Positions 1 to 9,027 of a DNA stretch of 64,000 nucleotides are shown here, piece by piece. The notes under the pieces were generated by a model. That model did not search any database. It saw nothing but the letters and a program-made list of their open reading frames with translations, and was not told the origin of the DNA. Origin of the DNA: Longivirga sp036510975 (GTDB lineage: Bacteria; Actinomycetota; Actinomycetes; S36-B12; CAIYMF01); assembly GCA_036510975.1 (NCBI GenBank), contig DATCCY010000057.1, positions 1 through 64,000 on the forward strand, in the 5' to 3' direction. Made by a program: the position numbers and the translations under genes. How positions within the stretch are numbered: the stretch's first letter is position 1; each line of letters opens with the position of its first letter.

Positions 1-20
1 CCCCCGCCACGACCGGACTT

Positions 21-185
21 GGGGTTGCCAACGGTCTGGCCATGACCCCTTACTGACCTCCGTTGCGGGCAGCGGCGGACAGCCCGGGTTGCCAGAGGCC
101 TGGCCATGACTCGTCACCGACCATCCGTGACGGCCATCTCGGGTCGGTTCGGGACAGAAGGGGTTGCGACCGGTCTGGCCATGAC
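21..185. repeat. Three imperfect 26-bp direct repeats (array A)
   Basis: Three near-identical 26-bp units lie at 21-46, 85-110 and 160-185. Each begins GGGTTGC and ends CTGGCCATGAC, and starts are 64 and 75 bp apart. No open reading frame convincingly covers them. Iteron-like arrays near the xis-int end of an integrated element are often replication, transfer or control sites; that role here is inference. Confidence 0.6.
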
Positions 186-245
186 CTGTCGTGAGCCGTC
201 CGAGGCTCGCGTCGGCGTTCGGTTCGCGACAGGTGGAATTGTCGC

Positions 246-320
246 CGGGCTGTCACGAACTCGTCGGGTGCTCGTCCGGCTGTCACGAGCCGCGAAGGGG
301 TTGTCGTCGGGCTGTCACGA
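246..320. repeat. Three 13-bp direct repeats (array B)
   Basis: The unit CSGGCTGTCACGA occurs at 246-258, 276-288 and 308-320, a spacing of 30 and 32 bp, about three helical turns. A related GGCTGTCCGT pair follows at 409-418 and 429-438. The regular phasing suggests same-face protein binding. No known recognition sequence is matched with certainty. Confidence 0.55.
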
Positions 321-756
321 GTGGCGTACGCCGAGGGACTCGGTGATGGCGACGCCGTCGCAACGTAACGACTTCACAACGACGCCGCTGCCTCGTTCTT
401 CTGCCCGTGGCTGTCCGTGAGTGTCCGCGGCTGTCCGTTGAGTACGTCGCGCAAGGCCAAGTGACAGCCCGTCGTCGGCGATGGCCGGGCCAGGGCCAGC
501 CCCACGGCAATACCCCCCTGTTCTGCTGCACACCTCTTAGTGAAGAGACAGCAAAGGGGACAGGGATGTTGTCGGTCGCATCGATCGGTCAGCAGCGGGG
601 TGGTGGCGGGCTGCTCCGTCGCGATCCTCGCGGGCCGCCTGCTGCGCGAGACGCCGCTTCTGCGAGCGGCACGACCCTGGCCATCGAACTCGGAGCACCG
701 CGCTCCGGGGACCACACGACATTGCCCTGATCACGACTGACGAGGAGCCGAACGTC
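321..756. other. Non-coding stretch upstream of the excisionase
   Basis: I see no supportable gene here. Open frames exist on both strands, but they are short, arginine-rich and mutually overlapping, as expected from high GC alone. The stretch contains the GGCTGTCCGT repeat pair and presumably the promoter of the excisionase gene. Confidence 0.5.
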
Positions 757-1003
757 ATGACCCAGCACAACCTGCAGCAGCGCGTCACCATCCCACTGCC
801 CCCGTCCTGAGACGGACGACCTGCTCGACGTCGCCACGGCAGCTGACCACCTGGGAACGCCCGTGCGATTCATCCGCCGGCTCATCGCCGAGCGCCGCAT
901 CCGGTTCTACAAGATCGGCCGGTACGTCCGCATCGACCGGCGTGATCTCGACGCCTTCGTCGCGGAAGGGCGGATCGACCCGATCAGGTCGCCGAAGAGG
1001 TGA
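757..1003 (+). pseudogene. Excisionase-like HTH protein, frameshifted
   Basis: The gene starts at ATG 757 and reads MTQHNLQQRVTIPLPPS before a TGA at 808-810. The next frame (+1) then encodes a typical MerR/excisionase-type helix-turn-helix: LLDVATAADHLGTPVRFIRR, then a wing with FYKIGRYVRIDRRDLDAFV, ending at 1001-1003. The second frame has no ATG, GTG or TTG start after its upstream stop. Removing one C from the run CCCCC near 798-803 restores a continuous protein of about 81 residues. Its stop abuts the integrase stop in the convergent gene (TGATCA at 1001-1006). Excisionases of this type bend DNA and direct the integrase to excise. It may be a read error, a decayed gene, or a +1 recoding site, since the sequence at the break is TCC TGA. 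Confidence 0.7.
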
Positions 1004-2200
1004 TCAACGATCGGGCCGACGGGTCGTGCGGCTCTTGGCCACGAGCTTCGCCGAACTCTGGTCGACGGCGGCCGCGACTCGGCGAGAGTGCTCCAACGTG
1101 GCGTGCTGGTAGCGCTGGGCCGCGTCGGGGGTGGAGTGGCCGGCCATCTGCATCAGCGTGGCCAGGGTCGCTCCGTGCTCTGCCGCCGACGTCAGGGCCG
1201 AGTGACGCAGGTCGTGCGCCCGAGCATCGGTGCGCCCGATGCGGTCGAGGGCACGGCGGACCACCTGCGAGTAGCCGTCGAGCACGTCTCGGCCCCCGCT
1301 CGTCACGAACACCAGGTCGCTCGGCCCGGCGTCGGGGCGGAACTCGGCCAGGTGGGCACGCAGCTCGTCGGCCACGAAGGCGGGCAGCGGCAACGTCCGG
1401 GCGCCGGCCTCCGACTTCGGGGTGTCGACGGTGAGCGTGCCAGCGACCCGGTAGAAGCGTCGGGTCACCCGCAGGACAGCGCTACCGCGGCGCAGGTCCA
1501 GGTCGGACAGGCGCAGGGCTGCGATCTCGCCGGCCCGCAGTCCGGTAAAGCCGGCGACGAGGACGAAGGCGCGGTAGCTCAACGGCACCTCGTCCGCGAG
1601 CCGGCCGATCTCCTGGGCCGACAGGACCGGGCGCTCCGGCGAGCGCGCGTCGCCGGCGCTGGGGATCCGGCAGGGGTTGCGCTCGAGGATGTCGTCCTCG
1701 ACTGCTGTCTGCAGGATGGCTCTGAGCAGCCGGTAGGACCGTGCGACGGTGGCCGACCCGTTGCGTCCGGACTCCGCGAGGCTCGCGCGGAGACCGTCGG
1801 ACAGGCGCGAGTACCAGCGGCGAACATCGTCCGGTTCGATCTGGTCGAGCACCTTGCTGCCCAGGGCCGGCTCGATGTGCAGCCGGAAGTCCACCTCGTA
1901 CTGGTGCCGGGTCGAGGCCTTGAGCCGGGGGCGGTCCTCGATCCACCGGGCGCCGTAGTCGCCGAGGGTGTCCGTCACGACACGAGGCGCACGGTAGGTG
2001 CCGCGGAGCTTGTCGGCCTCCACCGTCGCCAGGAACCGTCGAGCGTCAGCCTTGGTGGCAAAGGTCTGCCCCGCTGTCCGGCGCTGCCCGTCCTCGTCGT
2101 GCCAGCGCACCCGCAGCCGGCCAGACGGCAGCTTCTCGATCGAGCCGAATCCAGCCGACCGGCCACGTCGACCGGGGCCGTCCGCGGCGACGGTCGCCAT
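1004..2200 (-). CDS. int: Tyrosine site-specific integrase
   Basis: This 398-residue protein has the three-part layout of actinobacterial phage and ICE integrases. An N-terminal arm-binding region (about 15-75, GFGSIEKLPSGRLRVRW) is followed by a SAM-like core-binding domain (about 85-165) and a catalytic domain. Catalytic residues are visible as the first Arg in FTGLRAGEIAAL, HDLRH (H-x-x-R), the His in MAGHSTPD and the Tyr in QRYQHA. It catalyses recombination between attP and a chromosomal attB. It is transcribed away from the tRNA fragment at 2320-2364, and the excisionase converges on it with no gap. ATG at 2200 was chosen because the arm-binding domain begins directly after it. Confidence 0.95.
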   Translation of the reverse strand: MATVAADGPGRRGRSAGFGSIEKLPSGRLRVRWHDEDGQRRTAGQTFATKADARRFLATVEADKLRGTYRAPRVVTDTLGDYGARWIEDRPRLKASTRHQYEVDFRLHIEPALGSKVLDQIEPDDVRRWYSRLSDGLRASLAESGRNGSATVARSYRLLRAILQTAVEDDILERNPCRIPSAGDARSPERPVLSAQEIGRLADEVPLSYRAFVLVAGFTGLRAGEIAALRLSDLDLRRGSAVLRVTRRFYRVAGTLTVDTPKSEAGARTLPLPAFVADELRAHLAEFRPDAGPSDLVFVTSGGRDVLDGYSQVVRRALDRIGRTDARAHDLRHSALTSAAEHGATLATLMQMAGHSTPDAAQRYQHATLEHSRRVAAAVDQSSAKLVAKSRTTRRPDR

Positions 2201-2242
2201 GCCACCCCCAGTGTCCGAGAGGCCTCCCCAGCGCCCCTATGT

Positions 2243-2262
2243 TAGCCCACGTATAGCCCACG
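2243..2262. repeat. Candidate integrase arm-type sites
   Basis: TAGCCCACG occurs twice, at 2243-2251 and 2254-2262, an 11-bp period or one helical turn. A second pair, AGAGGCCT, lies at 2218-2225 and 2293-2300. Direct repeats between the integrase start and the crossover site are the usual place for arm-type binding sites. Their function is inferred from position only. Confidence 0.45.
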
Positions 2263-2319
2263 GACCCCTCTGAGGCATCATTAGCGCAGGTCAGAGGCCT
2301 GTGGATAACTCTCCGGGCG

Positions 2320-2364
2320 GCTTCCCAAGCTGACAGTGCGGGTTCGATTCCCGTCACCCGCTCC
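2320..2364 (+). other. Attachment site: 3' fragment of tRNA-Gly(CCC)
   Basis: The sequence from GCTTCCCAAGCTGACAG through the T-arm GGGTTCGATTCCCGTC to the acceptor end CACCCGCTCC matches the 3' part of a tRNA-Gly with a CCC anticodon, starting inside the anticodon arm. The 5' half (acceptor strand, D-arm and 5' anticodon stem) is absent; integrase-proximal sequence lies there instead. This is the expected right junction of an element integrated in a tRNA gene. The chromosome keeps the 3' fragment and native terminator here, and an intact tRNA should be rebuilt at the other junction, left of the window. Confidence 0.85.
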
Positions 2365-2367
2365 TCA

Positions 2368-2396
2368 CGAAGCCCCGGCCATCGGTCGGGGCTTCG
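2368..2396 (+). terminator. Intrinsic terminator of the tRNA-Gly locus
   Basis: A perfect 10-bp inverted repeat, CGAAGCCCCG with CGGGGCTTCG, surrounds a 9-nt loop four bases after the tRNA 3' end. It fits the native terminator left on the chromosomal side of the junction. Confidence 0.75.
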
Positions 2397-2865
2397 TCGC
2401 TCTGCGGGTGGTCGAGGTCCGTCGTGCTCGGCGCTTGCACCGAACGACCCGGCCCCGTCCGGGGGTGCTCTACATGCGATCGGACCACCCCGACGGCGTC
2501 GCGGCGACCGAGCTCCTGACGTCGCCGTAGGCCCGTCGTCGCCCCGCCCGTCCCAGCCGAGGTCACCGTCGTCCCCGTCGGACGGCGTCCGCGGGTCGAC
2601 GTCGGGGTGCTCGGGCATGGGATCTTCCTCGAACACCAGTCCTAAGCGTGTCAAGACCCATGAACGGTCACTTCCCTTGTGCCGCAACGGATTTCGGACG
2701 ATGAGCCGAAGGCGGGTGCCCGCCGGGACGCGAACGAGCGGCCACGACGCGCCCGGTGCAAGGCGCCGATGACGACGCCGCCTCCGTCGCGTCGACAGGG
2801 CTGTCTCGACGACTGCCCGCACCGCTCGAGTTCCGTCGCGATGTCGAAGGTGCTGCACTGGCACG
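2397..2865. other. Intergenic region without a supportable gene
   Basis: About 470 bp separate the tRNA terminator from the acyltransferase. A short acidic reading frame on the minus strand begins at about 2619 (MPEHPDVDPRTPSDGDDGD) but then runs through the tRNA sequence, so I do not call it. A small GC hairpin, GGCGGG-TG-CCCGCC, lies at 2711-2724. The acyltransferase promoter is presumably near 2650-2850 but is not recognisable. Confidence 0.4.
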
Positions 2866-4032
2866 GTGGACGAGGTGGCGGAGCGCCACGAGGACACCAC
2901 GGCGCAGCGGGTCGCGGTGGGTCGGAACCTGTACATGGACCTGCTCCGGCTCGTGGCGATGTCGGCGGTCGTCGTGCTCCACTGGTTCAGCCTGATGCCG
3001 TCCATCGAGCGTGGGCTGGTCGTCGACCGCAACGTCGTCGACGTGGTGGTCGGGCTCTGGCCGTTCTCCTGGCTCGGGCAGGTGATGGCCCTGTTCTTCT
3101 TCGTGGGCGGATACGCGAACTGGATCTCGCTGCGCGGGTCACGGGCGCGCGGCGAGTCCGTCACGCGGTTCGTGGTCCGGCGTTACAACCGCCTGCTGCG
3201 ACCTACGTTCGCGTTCCTCGGGGTGTGGCTCGGGCTCGACCTGCTGGCCCGAGCGATCGGACACGTCGAGCTCTCGCCGCTGGCGCACGTGACCACGACG
3301 AGCACCATCCCCTTCGGCCCGCTGTGGTTCATCGGCGTCTACCTGGTCATCGTGGCGCTGAGTCCCGTGACGATGGCTGCTCATCGACGGTGGCGCCTCG
3401 GGACCGTGGCCGTGATGGTCGCAGCGGTGGCGGTGGCGGACGCGGTGACCTTCGCGACGGGCGTCGCTGCGGCGATGACCCTCAACGTCGTGCTCGTGTG
3501 GGCCGTCCCCCACCAGCTCGGCTACTTCTACGCCGACGGCTCGATGGCGCGGCTCACGACGCGTGGACGCGCCGCGATGACGGGCCTCGGGCTGCTGGCG
3601 ATCGTGCTGCTGACAGCCCTGCCCTACTACCCGCGCAGCCTCGTCAGGCTGCCCTGGAAGGTGTCGTTCATGGCGGCACCGATGCTCACGCAGGTGGCCT
3701 CGGCGTTCTGGCTCGTCGGGCTCGCGCTGCTGCTGGAGCCTGCGGCCGTCCGGTTGCTGCGGCACCCCCGTGCGCGGCGCGTCGTGGACCGTCTCACGCC
3801 GCTCGCGATGCCCGTGTTCCTGTGGCACATGACGGCGTACCTGGTCGCGGCGTCCGTCCTGGTGCTGCTCGGCGCCGACTTCGTGTACGGGATCCGGACG
3901 GACGCGCTGTGGTGGTGGACGAGACCCGTGCTCGTCCTCGCCTCCGCGGCGGCCCTGGCCGGGATCCTGATCGTGCTGCGTTCGCTCAGGAGGATCTCGC
4001 ACCGGCACTCGGAGCAACCCGTGCGACCATGA
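2866..4032 (+). CDS. Membrane acyltransferase, acyltransferase 3 family
   Basis: The 388-residue polytopic membrane protein carries the family signature near its N terminus (YMDLLRLVAMSAVVVLHW, about 23-40) and FFVGGYANW in an early helix. About ten hydrophobic segments follow. Members such as OafA-type proteins move acyl groups across or at the membrane onto sugars, peptidoglycan or lipids; the acceptor here is unknown. The start is uncertain: GTG 2866 gives a hydrophilic N-terminal tail, while ATG 2935 would begin at MDLLRL. The next gene follows after 6 bp, so the two are probably co-transcribed. Confidence 0.8.
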   Translation: MDEVAERHEDTTAQRVAVGRNLYMDLLRLVAMSAVVVLHWFSLMPSIERGLVVDRNVVDVVVGLWPFSWLGQVMALFFFVGGYANWISLRGSRARGESVTRFVVRRYNRLLRPTFAFLGVWLGLDLLARAIGHVELSPLAHVTTTSTIPFGPLWFIGVYLVIVALSPVTMAAHRRWRLGTVAVMVAAVAVADAVTFATGVAAAMTLNVVLVWAVPHQLGYFYADGSMARLTTRGRAAMTGLGLLAIVLLTALPYYPRSLVRLPWKVSFMAAPMLTQVASAFWLVGLALLLEPAAVRLLRHPRARRVVDRLTPLAMPVFLWHMTAYLVAASVLVLLGADFVYGIRTDALWWWTRPVLVLASAAALAGILIVLRSLRRISHRHSEQPVRP

Positions 4033-4038
4033 CCGCGC

Positions 4039-4962
4039 ATGGTTGTCGTGGTGCGACGGAGTCGCCGATGGACTGGGCGGCTCGCGAAGGTGGCAGCCGC
4101 CCTCGTCGTGCTGTACCTGCTCGCCTCGGTCGTGGGGGCCCGCGTCGCGGTGGCCGGTTCGCGCGCGGCGCTCGCCGTGCCGCCCTCGAGCATCGGACGC
4201 TCGTACGCCGACGTCACGTTCCCCAGCCGGCTCGACGACGTCGCCCTCTCGGGCTGGCTGTTCACCGCAGCGCGTCCCACCGGTCGCAGCGTCATCCTCG
4301 TGCACGGCTGGCAGGGCAACCGCGAGGACGTCGACTTCGTCCCCCTCACCCGGCAGCTGCTCGCCCACGGGTACGCCGTGCTCCTCTTCGACCTGCGCGG
4401 GTCGGGCTCCAGCGGCGGCGACACCCAGACGTTCGCGCACGACGAACCCCGCGACGTGCTGGGCGCGTACGACTTCCTGCGCTCGCGCGGCTACTCCCCC
4501 CACCTGATGACCATCCTGGGCAACAGCATGGGAGCCGCCACGGTCCTCGAGGCGGCACCCCAGCTCGCCGACGTCGCGGCGCTCGTGAGCGACAGCGCGT
4601 TCGCCGACCTCGGCGATGCGCTGCAGGGCGGCCTCACCCGGTTCACGCACCTGCCCGGAGTCCTCGCCCTCCCCGCCATGCAGGCGGCCCGTCTCTACGA
4701 TGTGCTGCCCACGCTGAGCCCGGCGGATGTCGTGCGGTCGCTGCCGTCGCGGGCGTTCCTGTTCCTCCATGCTCGCGGCGACCGGCTGCTCCCGGTCTCC
4801 AACGCGATCACGCTGCGAGCCGCGTCGGCCGACACCGACTCCCGCCTGGTCGTGATCGACGGAACCGACCACCTCGACACCTACACCCACGATCCGCAGG
4901 GCTACGTCCTCGACCTGCTCGCCTTCATCGACCAGCAGATCGTTGCCGCTTCCCACTCCTGA
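4039..4962 (+). CDS. Membrane-anchored alpha/beta hydrolase
   Basis: The 307-residue protein has an N-terminal transmembrane anchor (about 14-38, VAAALVVLYLLASVVGARVAV), then an alpha/beta hydrolase fold facing outward. Visible features are the oxyanion motif VHGWQGNRED, the nucleophile elbow GNSMG (Ser in the catalytic position), an acidic residue in ARGDRLLP and the His in GTDHLDTY. It resembles the YqkD/dienelactone-hydrolase-like group of serine hydrolases acting on esters or peptides. It lies 6 bp after the acyltransferase, suggesting paired acylation and deacylation of a surface molecule. That pairing is inference. Confidence 0.8.
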   Translation: MVVVVRRSRRWTGRLAKVAAALVVLYLLASVVGARVAVAGSRAALAVPPSSIGRSYADVTFPSRLDDVALSGWLFTAARPTGRSVILVHGWQGNREDVDFVPLTRQLLAHGYAVLLFDLRGSGSSGGDTQTFAHDEPRDVLGAYDFLRSRGYSPHLMTILGNSMGAATVLEAAPQLADVAALVSDSAFADLGDALQGGLTRFTHLPGVLALPAMQAARLYDVLPTLSPADVVRSLPSRAFLFLHARGDRLLPVSNAITLRAASADTDSRLVVIDGTDHLDTYTHDPQGYVLDLLAFIDQQIVAASHS

Positions 4963-4994
4963 GCTCGGGATCGTCCCGCTGCTGATCCCGGAGC
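4963..4994 (+). terminator. Probable intrinsic terminator
   Basis: GCTCGGGATC (4963-4972) can pair with GATCCCGGAGC (4984-4994) with one bulged base, directly after the hydrolase stop codon. It separates the acyltransferase-hydrolase pair from the ligase operon. Confidence 0.5.
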
Positions 4995-5192
4995 GCCGGC
5001 CGTCGCCAGGTCCCCGTCGCCAGGACACTGCGGCGGTCCGGGTCGAAGATGGCGACAGGACGAGGTAGGCGTCCGACGGCCTCGCCCCGCGGGAGTGCTA
5101 CTGCGCCTCGCCGCCCCGGATGCCGCTCGCGGTCCCGGTCGGCGACCCACAGCCCTCCCGCCCTGGTGGTGCATGGGTACCGGGGGTGCGTG

Positions 5193-6997
<1,805 letters not shown>

Positions 6998-7001
<4 letters not shown>

Positions 7002-8032
7002 GTGCAGCACGTCGCACCGCCGTGCGCGCGGCCGCGCCCGAGCGCGTGGACGTCGGCCGCAGCGCCGGCGCAGCCCCCGACCCGGTGACGCTGTATCGCC
7101 GGATGGTGCTGATCCGGCGCTTCGAGGAGCGGTGCGCGGAGCTCTACAGCGCCGGCACGATCCGCGGGTTCCTCCACCTCTACATCGGCGAGGAGGCGGT
7201 AGCCGTCGGGGTGCTCGACCACCTCGGGCCCGACGACGCCGTCGTTGCGACGTACCGCGACCACGGCCAGGCGCTCGCCAGGGGTGTGCCTGCGGGGCCG
7301 ATCATGGCCGAGATGTTCGGCAGGCTCGAGGGGGTCTGCCGCGGGCGCGGCGGCTCCATGCACCTGTTCCACGCACCGACCCGCTTCTTCGGCGGCAACG
7401 GGATCGTCGGCGGCGGCCTGCCCCTCGCAGTGGGTCTCGCGCTCGCCGACCACATGCAGGGGCGCGAGCGTGTGACGGTCTGCTTCTTCGGCGAGGGCGC
7501 GATGGCCGAGGGGGAGTTCCACGAGTCGATCAACCTGGCGGCGCTGTGGAAGCTGCCCGTCCTGTTCCTGTGCGAGAACAACCTCTACGCCATGGGCACC
7601 GCGCTCGACCGGTCGGAGTCCGAGACGAACCTCGCGGTGAAGGCCGCGTCGTACGAGGTGCCGGCCTGGAGCTGCGACGGCATGGACGTGCTGGCCGTGT
7701 GGGAGGCGGCGCACCGCGCGGTCGAGCTCGTCCGCAGCGGCGGCGGCCCGGTCTTCCTGGAGGCCAAGACCTACCGGTTCCGCGCCCACTCGATGTACGA
7801 CCCGGACCGCTACCGGTCCAAGGAGGAGATCGAGCACTGGCGCGAGCGCGACCCCCTGCTCCTGATGCGAGCACGGCTCGCGGCCGACGGTGTCGACGCC
7901 GCCGCGCAGGACCGGATCGAGGAGGAGGTGGCGGCCGAGATCGACGCGGCGGTGGCCTTCGCGGAGGCCGGGACCGACGAACCCGTGGAGTCCCTGCTCG
8001 CCTTCGTGACTAGTGACGAGGTGACGTCATGA
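6998..8032 (+). CDS. 2-oxoacid dehydrogenase E1 alpha subunit
   Basis: The 344-residue protein is the alpha chain of a thiamine-diphosphate-dependent 2-oxoacid dehydrogenase (AcoA/PdhA type), which decarboxylates a 2-oxoacid. The segments GGSMHLFHAPTRFFGGNGIV and FFGEGAMAEGEFHESINLAA to CENN mark the ThDP-Mg site. The usual GDG is GEG here, a conservative change. YRFRAHSMYDPDRYRSKEEI corresponds to the phosphorylation-loop region of the family. It overlaps the ligase by 4 bp (ATGA) and the E1 beta gene by 4 bp, so translation is probably coupled. GGAGG precedes the start. Confidence 0.92.
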
Positions 8033-9027
8033 CGACGACGGTCGACACCGGGACGACGTACCGCGAGGCCGTGCGCGAGGCGATGCGCGACGCGATGCGC
8101 CGCGACGAGCGCGTCTTCCTCATGGGGGAGGACGTGGGGCGCTACGGCGGCGGGTTCGGGGTGAGCCTCGGGCTGCTCGAGGAGTTCGGCGAGGAGCGCG
8201 TGCGAGACGCCCCGCTGTCGGAGTCGGCGTTCGTGGGAGCGGGCATCGGCGCCGCGCTCGGGGGGATGCGGCCCATCGTCGAGGTCATGACGGTCAACTT
8301 CGTCATGCTCGCGCTCGACCAGATCGTCAACACGGCGGCAGCCCTGCTGCACATGAGCGGCGGGCAGTTCGCCGTCCCCGTCGTGATCCGGATGACGACC
8401 GGCGGTGGTCGCCAGCTGGCGGCCCAGCACTCGCACTCGCTGGAGAACTGGTTCGCTCACGTGCCCGGTCTGCGGGTGCTCGCGCCGGCCACGATCGCGG
8501 ACGCGCGCGGCATGCTGTGGCCCGCCCTGCTGGACCCGGACCCGGTGATCATCGTCGAGCACGGCTCGCTGTACAACGCGAAGGGGCCGGCGCCGGACAC
8601 GTCGCTCGCCGTCGACATCTCACGCGCCGCGGTGCGCCGCACCGGCGACGACGTCACCGTCGTGACGCACGGAGGGTCGCTCGGGCTCGTCGAGGAGGCG
8701 GCCGAGCGGCTCGCCGCGGACGGCATCGGCGTCGAGGTCATCGACCTTCGGGTGCTGCGACCCCTCGACGACGCGACCGTGAACGAGTCGGTTCGCCGGA
8801 CCCACCGCGCGGTGGTCGTGGACGAGGGATGGCGCACGGGCGGCCTGTCCGCCGAGGTCGCGGCCCGCATCGCCGAGACGTGCTTCTACGACCTCGACGC
8901 GCCGGTCGGTCGGGTGTGCGCCGCCGAGGTCCCCATCCCCTACGCCCGCCACCTCGAGGAAGCGGCCCTGCCGAGCGCAGCCAGGGTCGTCGCCGCCGTC
9001 CACGAGGCGGTGGACCGCCGTGGGTGA
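8029..9027 (+). CDS. 2-oxoacid dehydrogenase E1 beta subunit
   Basis: The 332-residue beta chain pairs with E1 alpha in an alpha2-beta2 decarboxylase. Family hallmarks include FLMGEDVGRYGGGFGVS, the E-S-A segment SESAFVGAGIGAALGGMRPIVEVM, the central RMTTGGG and the C-terminal domain with VIDLRVLRPLD. Length is normal. It overlaps E1 alpha by ATGA and the E2 gene by 8 bp. No E3 (dihydrolipoyl dehydrogenase) gene follows, so a housekeeping E3 would have to be shared. Confidence 0.93.
   Translation: MTTTVDTGTTYREAVREAMRDAMRRDERVFLMGEDVGRYGGGFGVSLGLLEEFGEERVRDAPLSESAFVGAGIGAALGGMRPIVEVMTVNFVMLALDQIVNTAAALLHMSGGQFAVPVVIRMTTGGGRQLAAQHSHSLENWFAHVPGLRVLAPATIADARGMLWPALLDPDPVIIVEHGSLYNAKGPAPDTSLAVDISRAAVRRTGDDVTVVTHGGSLGLVEEAAERLAADGIGVEVIDLRVLRPLDDATVNESVRRTHRAVVVDEGWRTGGLSAEVAARIAETCFYDLDAPVGRVCAAEVPIPYARHLEEAALPSAARVVAAVHEAVDRRG

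Noticed and set aside
21..320. CRISPR array at the left edge
   Set aside because: The repeats are imperfect, too few and of two unrelated types. Spacing is not that of a repeat-spacer array, and no cas gene is present.
2290..2364. Complete tRNA-Gly gene
   Set aside because: Only the anticodon-arm-to-3' part is present. The sequence before 2320 cannot form the acceptor or D-arm.
2336..2530. Short plus-strand open frame beginning in the tRNA fragment
   Set aside because: It starts inside the tRNA T-arm and runs through the terminator; this is an artefact commonly seen at tRNA ends.
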